Assembly (NCBI GenBank): GCA_030522415.1
Contig: CM060121.1
Span: forward strand, 680,001 to 744,000
Source of the DNA: Channallabes apus
Taxonomy: Eukaryota; Chordata; Actinopteri; Siluriformes; Clariidae
Direction of reading: 5' to 3'
Length of the DNA stretch: 64,000 nt
Below are positions 55,590 to 64,000 of this stretch, piece by piece. Every line of letters begins with the position of its first letter. Positions within the stretch are counted from its first letter, which is position 1. A model generated the notes under the pieces. It saw only the letters and a program-made list of their open reading frames with translations. It was not told the DNA's origin and did not search any database. The position numbers and the translations under genes are program-made.

Positions 55590-55826
55590 CACACCGGGGT
55601 AAGAAATGTTCTAAATGACACTTTCACATCCAGACATTTACCGTAAATCACACTTCCGAGTCCCGTGTTCGTTAACAGAGGGTCGTTATGGGGCGTGTAA
55701 GTGATGGAGTGATTGATGGGTTTAGGCTCCGCCCTCCAGTGTGTGTACCTTCAGGATGTCTCCTTTGCGAAAGCTGAGCTCGTCCTCCGCCGTGGCACTG
55801 AATTCATATTTTCCTCGCGCCTCCAT
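52538..55826 (-). CDS. grap2: GRB2-related adaptor protein 2 (Gads), SH3-SH2-SH3, 7 coding exons
   Basis: Exons (minus): 55,749-55,826 (ATG), 55,461-55,552, 55,081-55,200, 53,258-53,450, 53,020-53,097, 52,809-52,922, 52,538-52,708 (TAG). Phases join to 281 residues. N-SH3: MEARGKYEFSATAEDELSF to GFVPKNYV. SH2: WFQENASRSAAEEIL, FLIRGSQSSPGDFSISV (phosphotyrosine-binding Arg), DVQHFKVMKDNKGHYYLWTE, YKTTSISKQKEIFLRD. Basic/Pro linker. C-SH3: VKALYDFVAEEDDELGFSAG, WWKGRLRGNVGLFPANY. ISKQKEIFLRD and GLFPANY point to GRAP2 rather than GRAP or GRB2. Known role: couples phosphorylated LAT to SLP-76 in T cells, mast cells and platelets. The linker lacks the Gln/His-rich stretch of mammals, which explains the shorter length. 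Five of six introns carry CA or TG repeats at their ends. Any upstream non-coding exon is unidentified. Confidence 0.95.
52709..52808 (-). repeat. grap2 intron 6: CA(n)-loop-TG(n) hairpin intron
   Basis: In sense orientation the 100-base intron is GTA, about 17 CA repeats, a 35-base AT-rich loop, about 12 TG repeats, then GAGACAG. It has no normal polypyrimidine tract. Confidence 0.9.
53451..55080 (-). other. grap2 intron 3
   Basis: Holds CA and TG tracts (53,496-53,522; 53,674-53,707; 54,796-54,852; 55,040-55,058), a TTC-rich stretch (54,133-54,165), TCC repeats (54,476-54,503) and a CTCF-like word on the minus strand at 53,559-53,572. Short ORFs lack family features. Confidence 0.5.
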
Positions 55827-55974
55827 GGCTACAGAGAAAGGGAACGAGGAGACGAGGGAACGAGGGAACAAGGGAACGAGGGGACGATAGTGAAGGGAGT
55901 GAGCGAGGCAATAGCTGTTAGAAGAGAAGACAAAGAGGAAGTTAACATATGCATGCATCACTCTCTCTCTCTCA

Positions 55975-56320
<346 letters not shown>

Positions 56321-57408
56321 GAGACTCACACGTTCGGTTCTGCTGATGAAGTGAGTCAGTGGATCCTGCAGGATCGTTCAGTCGCCTGCAGCACAGAGCA
56401 GAAGAGAACCTGGTTATAAACAGAACCTCGTCTTTAGTCTGGACTTCAGAGCACCGGGTTCTCCACACTGGAAAGAAGAACCATAAACGCTATACACGTT
56501 CTCTAGTGGTGCTCTGGACCAGTCATTAAGTGTACCTTGGAGATCTTAATAAGAGAACATTTCCCTTTCCAGGTAGAACTCCTAAATATTCACTGGACCC
56601 TTAAAGAACCCGTGCATGTGTAAAAGCACCCGAGTGTCTTAGACCCGTCTTGTCCATCGTGAGGAACCTCTATGTGAAGTCCTAATAGAAAGGATGTAAC
56701 AGAGAACCATTTAGGAAGCAGAAGTGTCTCAATTATCCACTAAAGCCAGAAAGAACACCTGAAGAACCTGTTTCATGAAAGTGTAGGACTCTTAGAAGTG
56801 TAGAACTGTTCTCTGATTTAGAACCAATAAGAACCCTATGACAGTGTCATTTTCCCTATGGAAATGGTTCCAAGAGGACTTTTTGAAGGAATTAATTAAA
56901 GGTGAGTGTTGGACTGTCATAGAGGATTCAGTGTGGAACCGTTTTAGGAAAGTAAGAACCAAAAGCCCCCTGAAGGAACCCTTAAAGAACCCGCGGATTA
57001 CCAATGCAGATTGTTTCTCATTATTTTCTTCTCAGCAGCTAGAACCTGTCAGGATGTTCCTCTTAGTTATTGGTTCCTGATGTGCTCTTACAGATAAGAA
57101 GTGAAGGATCTTCTCTTCTGAAGGTCCTGACCGAGTGTTCTACACAGAACCTGCAGGATTCAGAGCTGGACTTTTACCTGCTAAGCTAAAGTGTGAGTTC
57201 ATGGTGGACACAAGCGGAGGTGCACGAGAGATCCCCTTTACTCGCGGAGCCGAGAGAGCCGAGCTTATCGCGCAGGAAACACACGACGCGAGCATGTGCA
57301 GTGAGAACCGTAGCGTGTTCTGTGTTCCTGCGAGAAATGAAGATCACCGCGCGTCCGATCCACAGGAAGGAAACAGAGGAAGAGTCGCTGATTCAATTAC
57401 AACCAATT

Positions 57409-57464
<56 letters not shown>

Positions 57465-57642
57465 ATTTTCCCTGTGTCTGGTATTTACTGTAGATCTGAA
57501 ACACACTTTAAGCCCTAGAGTTCCAGGATGTTCTGCGGGTTCCTCACCGCGTCGCTCTCAGACTCTGATTAGAACCGAGTCATTTACAGGAACAGTTACA
57601 CAACACACAGCTCAGTCCTCCTCACACACTTCCTTTTTATAT

Positions 57643-57681
<39 letters not shown>

Positions 57682-57960
57682 GTTCATAAAAATGTGTTTG
57701 TGACGTGTGTCAGATGTTTCTCTCTTTAGTGTCATGTTTTCATTTCTGTGCTTCATCCTCGTTTGGTTTCTTTCCATCTTCTTCTTCTTCTTCTCCTCCT
57801 CTGGTGTTGTTGTTTTGTGGACGGACAGAATGAGGCACCTGAAGCTGTGAGATACTGTAGCCTTCACGCGGTACTGCATGCGCGCTAATAAAGGACTGAG
57901 GACTGAAGGTGGATTACTCTTTAAACGGCTCAACTAGTAATGTGTTATGTTGTAATTCAT
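56321..57960. other. Upstream of grap2, AGAACC/GGTTCC-word-rich, no gene seen
   Basis: Many AGAACC/GGTTCT words (56,400-57,140) resemble 450-1,130. CA tracts lie at 57,413-57,461 and 57,647-57,681. A non-coding first exon of grap2 may lie here but was not identified. Confidence 0.4.
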
Positions 57961-58091
57961 GTGCAAAAGTATTGCCCCCCCCCCCATCTGTTCCGATCTC
58001 TCAGCGTCCAGCTTCAGCGGTGAACTGATCATCTGTCATCATCTGCAAGGTCCCAGGTTCAAACCCCAACACCACCAAGGTGCCACTGTGG

Positions 58092-58282
58092 GGCCCTTAA
58101 TCGAGGCCCTTAATCGAGGCCCTTAATCGAGGCCCTTAATCGGGGCCCTTAATCGAGGCCCTTAATCGAGGCCCTTAATCGAGGCCCTTAATCGGGGCCC
58201 TTAATCGAGGCCCTTAATCGAGGCCCTTAATCGGGGCCCTTAATCGAGGCCCTTAATCGGGGCCCTTAATCGAGGCCCTTAA
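58092..58282. repeat. 13-bp minisatellite within a SINE remnant
   Basis: About 14 copies of GGCCCTTAATCGA (some with GGG for GAG). The flanks read like the tRNA-type SINE body: CCCAGGTTCAAACCCC before, and CTGCTCAGGTGTGTAAAATG after. It probably grew from the SINE's own GGGCCCTT...GGCCCTTAA doublet. Confidence 0.8.
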
Positions 58283-58740
58283 GCCCCACCTGCTCAGGTG
58301 TGTAAAATGATAAAGTGGTTCTGATGGACGTCTGCGGTCGCTGTACTGTACTGCGTCTCTGTCTCGCTGGTTCTTGCCTTAACTTGTATGTTTAGTGTTT
58401 TTTATGCCTGAATGATTGACACAGTAGGTCAGTGTGGGGTTTAACAAACTAAACACACTGAAACTGCTCAGGTACGGAGACGGGAGTCAACATGACGAGA
58501 GACAAAAAACGTCCTTCAGTAAACCTGGAGAACTACAGGATTCTTCAACACTGCATTAAACACACATCTGAGAGGATAGAGGGGGGTCAAGACTTTTGCA
58601 CACTACTATATGATAATATTACTTCATCACGTCAGTTAGAGAACATCACACAGCGTGGATTTCATTCCTAATTATTACAGCGAGCGCATTAACCATAAAA
58701 TAATATCGTGTTGTTGAGCGTGAGAAGTAAGAAACATTTT

Positions 58741-59312
58741 CATCTGTCTCTCTCTCCCTCTCTCTGTCTGTCTCTCTCTCTCTGTCTGTCTCTCTCTCTC
58801 TGTCTGTCTCTCTCTGTCTGTCTCTCTCTGTCTGTCTCTCTCTCTCTCTCCCTCTCTGTCTGTCTCTCTCTCCCTCTCTCTGTCTCTCTCTCCCTCTCTC
58901 TGTCTCTCTCTCCCTCTCTCTGTCTGTCTCTCTCTCCCTCTCTGTCTGTCTCTGTCTCTCTCTCTGTCTGTCTCTCTCTCCCTCTCTCTGTCTCTCTCTC
59001 CCTCTCTGTCTCTCTCTCTCTCCCTCTCTGTCTGTCTCTCTCTCCCTCTCTGTCTGTCTCTCTCTCTCTCTCTCCCTCTCTCTGTCTGTCTCTCTCTGTC
59101 TGTCTCTCTCTCTCTCTCCCTCTCTGTCTGTCTCTCTCTCTCTCTCTGTCTCTCTCTGTCTGTCTCTCTCTCTCTCCCTCTCTCTGTCTGTCTCTCTCTC
59201 CCTCTCTCCGTCTCTCTCTCTCTCCCTCTCTCTGTCTCTCTCTCTCTCCCTCTCTGTCTGTCTCCCTCTCCGTCTCTCTCTCTCCGTCTGTCCCTCTCTC
59301 TGTCTCTCTCTC
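58741..59312. repeat. 575-bp TCTC/TGTCTG pyrimidine array
   Basis: A nearly pure C/T strand with G only in TCTGTCTG, arranged in mixed TCTC, CCTCTC and TGTC units. Triplex-prone homopurine-homopyrimidine DNA. ORFs on both strands are artefacts. Confidence 0.9.
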
Positions 59313-59319
59313 TACCTTA

Positions 59320-60235
59320 GACTTCTTCATTAGATGATACTCAGTGCCTCCTAATATCCTCCTCCACATCACCACCACAACTTTATTTTGGTAAAAAACA
59401 CATTTTAATCATCTTGATTATCTTCACCTCCGAGCTGTTGCTATAGAAACCGTACCATATTAGAGCAAATCAATATAAACCTGACGCCCGTGTTACAGCG
59501 GGAACGACACGTGTTGTTATATATGAACATAACACACACGTCCTGACCAATCAGACTCAAGCGTTCAACTGTGCCGATGTATGAATGTAAATATTACGTC
59601 ATCAGATGCTGAAAGTTCTGCATTAATCATGACGGGACGAGAAAACACGACAAACAATTCCAGGTTAAATAACTCTGCTCATGAGGAGAACATTTAAACA
59701 GAAGAACATTTAATAGTTTGGTATTTATCAGGTTCAGACAGAAGCAGGTGTTTTGTTGTTCTAGTAATTCGAATGTTTGGATTTCCAGTGATATACTGTA
59801 TATACTGTACATATATATATATATATATATTATCTGTCTGTTTGTTTGAGAAAGTCAAATGTCAGGAAATCAGATTCAAAAACCTGAAAATGGAAAGAGT
59901 GCGCTGGTGGGATGTGGCAAACAGTCAAGTGTGTTTTTTTTGTGTAAATTATGCGTGAAGGTGTTTTTCCCCCTCATGTGTCTCATGTGGCATCGATACC
60001 GACACATTACTGCTCAAACATTTACTCATCACACACCCACTTTACCAGCACCATCCAACACATTACAGCACACAAACACTACACAACATACTGTACCACT
60101 AATACTGCATTTCATATACACGTGTAGTGTAGTGGTGATTACACAGCGTTCTCACTGACGCACTGTTACAACAACCTTATGCAGCATCATTATATTAATA
60201 TTCATTTTGCATCTTGTATTAGATCTTGTATTGAG
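59320..60235. other. Intergenic, no gene seen
   Basis: AT-rich unique-looking DNA with a short (AT)n at 59,811-59,830. Confidence 0.4.
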
Positions 60236-60237
60236 TC

Positions 60238-61126
60238 CACTCTCACTAGGCCACTCTCACTAGTCCACTCTCACTAGGCCACTCTCACTAGTCCGCTCTC
60301 ACTAGTCCGCTCTCACTAGTCCGCTCTCACTAGGCCGCTCTCACTAGTCCACTCTCACTAGTCCACTCTCACTAGGCCATTCTCACTAGGCCACTCTCAC
60401 TAGTCCACTCTCACTAGGCCACTCTCACTAGTCCGCTCTCACTAGTCCGCTCTCACTAGTCCGCTCTCACTAGGCCGCTCTCACTAGTCCACTCTCACTA
60501 GTCCACTCTCACTAGGCCACTCTCACTAGTCCGCTCTCACTAGTCCACTCTCACTAGGCCGCTCTCACTAGTCCGCTCTCACTAGGCCGCTCTCACTAGT
60601 CCGCTCTCACTAGTCCGCTCTCACTAGTCCGCTCTCACTAGTCCGCTCTCACTAGTCCGCTCTCACTAGTCCGCTCTCACTAGGCCGCTCTCACTAGTCC
60701 ACTCTCACTAGTCCACTCTCACTAGGCCATTCTCACTAGTCCACTCTCACTAGTCCACTCTCACTAGGCCACTCTCACTAGTCCACTCTCACTAGGCCAC
60801 TCTCACTAGGCCACTCTCACTATTCCACTCTCACTATTCCACTCTCACTAGTCCACTCTCACTAGTCCACTCTCACTAGTCCACTCTCACTAGGCCACTC
60901 TCACTAGGCCACTCTCACTAGTCCACTCTCACTAGTCCACTCTCACTAGTCCACTCTCACTAGTCCACTCTCACTAGGCCACTCTCACTAGTCCACTCTC
61001 ACTAGTCCACTCTCACTAGGCCACTCTCACTAGTCCACTCTCACTAGGCCACTCTCACTAGTCCACTCTCACTATTCCACTCTCACTAGGCCACTCTCAC
61101 TAGTCCACTCTCACTAGTCCACTCCA
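60238..61126. repeat. 14-bp minisatellite CTCTCACTAGTCCA, about 63 copies
   Basis: Units vary at two sites only (AGTCC/AGGCC and CA/CG before the next unit; rarely ATTCC). The variant order repeats over several units between 60,290 and 60,730, evidence of block duplication. Confidence 0.9.
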
Positions 61127-61129
61127 GCG

Positions 61130-62690
61130 CTTCCCAAATACTCTGGGTTACAGGTCAGAACTCTGTGGTGTCCAGTTCATGTGTGTAAATAATTCCTCAT
61201 CCTCCTGGAATACGGCGCGTCCCATCAGGGAAGAATTAAACCCTCCACTGATGTGACACTCTGGTGATTCAGTACATGCAGGTGGTCAGCTGACTTCATT
61301 TTATTGCCCCATAACGTTACTGAGTCTCGACCTGGTCACCTGATCAACCCCAGATCATAACACTGTCTCCAGAGGACGTGTACAGTGGACACTATACATG
61401 ATGTAGCATCGCTTCATGTCCTTCACTTCTCACCCTGACACGCCCATCACTCTGGAATAGGGTCAGTTAAATTCAAATTCAGATTTTATTTGTCACGTAC
61501 ACGACCAGTCACGGTATGAAATGCAGTTAAATGTTTACACGACTGTCCGTGAGGTTAAAATTGAAAGAGAGAATAGAATAGAAAGATTTCACTATAAAAA
61601 ATATAATTATATCTTTAAAAAATCATTAAAAATGAAGGTTAGTAAAATTTGCTAAAATAAAATAGAACAATATAACAATATCTAAATTACACAAGATTTA
61701 AATAAAGTGTAATTGTAAACAGTGAGGTATAAAAATATAAAAACATAGAAGAATAAAAATATTGTGTGGGAATGCAGCAGAAGGATGGTTGTGATATCTG
61801 GACTCATCAGGTCACATGACCTTTTCCCATCACTCCAAAGTCTTTATCCTCCCTAACGAACTGAAGCCATTTTTCTGATGAGTCTCATTAACGAGTGCTT
61901 TTATTACGGACACACAGCTGTTTAGTCCCGATCATGTTAGTTATTAAACATACAATAGCTTTGATTTCTACTGGACATTTCTTTTAAGTCATGTGACTTC
62001 ATCAAGTGTTTAAGTGATATCTCATTACACTCATACAGGATGTGTTCCTGACCGCATTTCTACTGTGAAGTTGAGGTTCAGTTCTATACTTGCAGGGTTT
62101 AATAATGTGTTAGACTCTTCTTAACCCAAGTCCAGTCATTTCAGTTCAAGCTCACTGGTTTATCTTTGCTGGATAAAGAACAATAATTTTACTTTTTTTA
62201 AATGACAAATTTGTAATTTTTAGGCCAACGGTGTGCCACTTATATACTATACATTATGCTGTATAATATAGGAACGTTATATAATATATACTGTACAACA
62301 CAACAACACTACAGTGTGCATTATATTTTATAATATACCACAACTATACTATACGTTATACTGGTTAATACACACAAATACAATATACTACTATGAAAAA
62401 AGCTTGGATACGCAGAGAATAAAGAATTTATAAAGAATGTACAGTATACTGTATGTGTCGTATAAAGGCTGAACTTATATACTTATTAACTTATATTATA
62501 CATTAGAGTGTACAATTTAATAGTGCAACAATATACATTATACTATAATATACCACAACTACTGTACACTACACACTATACTATACATTCAGTTATTCCA
62601 CCAAAGAACAACCGCCAAAATACCACAACTGGATTTCAGAATATACAACTTCCCACCATAATGCACACTTCACCATCAGTATACAATAAA
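61130..62690. other. Intergenic with a dispersed repeat fragment
   Basis: At 61,470-61,570 a familiar fish repeat occurs (AGATTTTATTTGTCACGTAC ... TATGAAATGCAG). The rest is AT-rich without recognised features. Confidence 0.4.
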
Positions 62691-62695
62691 GCACA

Positions 62696-63470
62696 CAACA
62701 CTACACTACACAACACTACACAACACTACGCAACACTACACTACGCTACACAACACAACACTACACTACACTACACTACACAACACAACACTACACAACA
62801 CTACACTACACAACACTACACTACACAACACTACGCAACACTACACAACACTACACAACACAACACTACACAACACAACACTACACTACACAATATACCA
62901 CCATTATATTAATTTTACACATATATTACATGATATATTACATTATATTATTGGTACATCTATGATATATTATATTATATCATATTATTAGTACACCTAT
63001 AGTATATTATATTATATTATATCATATTATTAGTACACCTATATTATATTATATTATATTATATTATATTATATTATATCATATTATTAGTACACCTATA
63101 TTATATTATATTATATTATATCATTAGTACACCTATGATATATTACATTATACTATATTATTAGTACATCTATGATATATTACATTATATTACATTATAT
63201 TATATTATTCATTCATTCATTTTCTATACCGCTTAATCCTGTGTTCAGGGTCGCGGGTATATTATATTATATTATATTACATTATTAGTACACCTGTGAT
63301 ATATTATATTATATTATATTATATTATATTACTGTATATTATATTATATTATATTATTAGTACTATATACTATATCATGGAGATATACTATGAGTTATTA
63401 GTAGATTTATGATATATTACATTATATTATTAGTACACCTATGATACACATTATATTATTATTATATTAA
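62696..63470. repeat. CAACACTACA array followed by TATTA-rich array with a SINE tail fragment
   Basis: 62,696-62,893 is made of CAACACTACA/CTACA units. 62,920-63,470 is built of TATATTA pentamer-like units with recurring TATTAGTACACCTAT. At 63,208-63,257 the 3' end of the SINE family (reversed: TCTATACCGCTTAATCCTGT, GTTCAGGGTCGCGGG) is inserted. Confidence 0.8.
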
Positions 63471-63673
63471 TGCACCATGCGACACTACAGCACACAAGGT
63501 CACTGCTCAGTTTTAAAGTCATGGTTATTCCCTCCTGAGCTGCTTATAATAACTTATAATAGTAGAAAGTTGCTTCCTGTGTGAGTGTTCCAGCAGCATT
63601 AACTCATAATCCAGACACACACACACACACACACACACACACTGTTATACAGTAATGCAGCACAGGACAGCAG

Positions 63674-63704
<31 letters not shown>

Positions 63705-63819
63705 GGTGAGCATAGTCTCGCTCGTTAGTCAGTAACGGTAAAGTTATAACAGTTATAGTTTATAATATAAATCCTGATTGTTGTTCCGACTTTTCGTTAC
63801 CGAGACGAGACACCGCGCG

Positions 63820-64000
63820 CGCACCTCACGCCACTCCGGATATATAAGTGCAGAAGTGCACGAGAGCAAAAAGAGTCTACACCACGAGAACCTCACACAC
63901 ACACACACACACACACACTCCATCCTGCTCACCTGGACCTGGACACGACTCACCTGGAATAATCACTCAGTCATCTTACAGACAGACAGACAGAGAGACA
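63820..64000 (+). promoter_or_regulatory. Promoter-like sequence at right edge
   Basis: A GC-rich patch (GCGCGCGCACC) and a TATA-like GGATATATAAGTG at about 63,838 are followed by a 5'-UTR-like purine/CA region. The gene it would serve lies outside the window. Weak evidence. Confidence 0.25.

Noticed and set aside
58708..59378. Two ~210-codon frames (Ser/Leu-rich and Arg/Glu-rich) on opposite strands
   Set aside because: Both are translations of the TCTC/TGTC microsatellite.

Overview
The window is nuclear genomic DNA of a ray-finned (teleost) fish. Three vertebrate-type genes with ordinary spliced exons are present. The rest is typical teleost repeat DNA: Tc1, hAT, PIF/Harbinger and Tigger-like DNA transposons, L2-type and I/Nimb-type LINEs, a young chromovirus LTR element, tRNA-headed SINEs and very many (CA)n/(TG)n tracts. 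No bacterial, organellar, CRISPR or RNA-gene feature was found apart from tRNA-like SINE heads. The species cannot be named from this sequence.

Layout. (1) 71-6,480, plus strand: the last 12 coding exons of a cytohesin (Sec7 + PH Arf-GEF), closest by its C-terminal half to cyth4; the start codon lies left of the window. (2) About 7.8-25.7 kb: a nested transposon graveyard. A 5'-truncated Tc1 copy is split at a TA by a 4.6-kb unit with Tigger-like ends that holds L2 pieces. Then come a SINE, a half Tigger copy, a Harbinger element with a hAT MITE inside it, a BEL/Pao remnant split by a young, complete-length Ty3/Gypsy chromovirus (17,814-22,909), another SINE, and the 5' end of a second LTR element on the minus strand. 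(3) 26-32 kb: intergenic, with a 0.9-kb minisatellite, a strong CTCF-like site and a promoter-like patch. (4) 32,605-51,327, minus strand: fam83f in four exons. Its 14.8-kb first intron holds a 31-bp minisatellite, a 6.8-kb TG-rich satellite and a LINE inserted in a GA microsatellite. (5) 52,538-55,826, minus strand: grap2 (SH3-SH2-SH3 adaptor) in seven coding exons. (6) 56-64 kb: intergenic, with large simple arrays and a possible promoter at the right edge.

cyth4, grap2 and fam83f also lie in one chromosome region in human (22q13.1), with grap2 directly upstream of fam83f in the same direction, so the block looks like conserved synteny. cyth4 (an Arf GEF recruited by PIP3) and grap2 (Gads, the adaptor that links LAT to SLP-76) are both leukocyte signalling genes in mammals. 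fam83f is a CK1-anchoring protein.

The strongest unusual signals are these. Introns in all three genes carry (CA)n just after the donor and/or (TG)n just before the acceptor; one 100-bp grap2 intron is almost nothing but such a hairpin. The predicted Fam83f ends in a short hydrophobic segment plus basic tail where the mammalian protein has a prenylation box. The chromovirus carries an 11-nt primer-binding site that is complementary to the predicted 5' end of its own RNA, as in Tf1/sushi self-priming. Several arrays show higher-order repeat structure.
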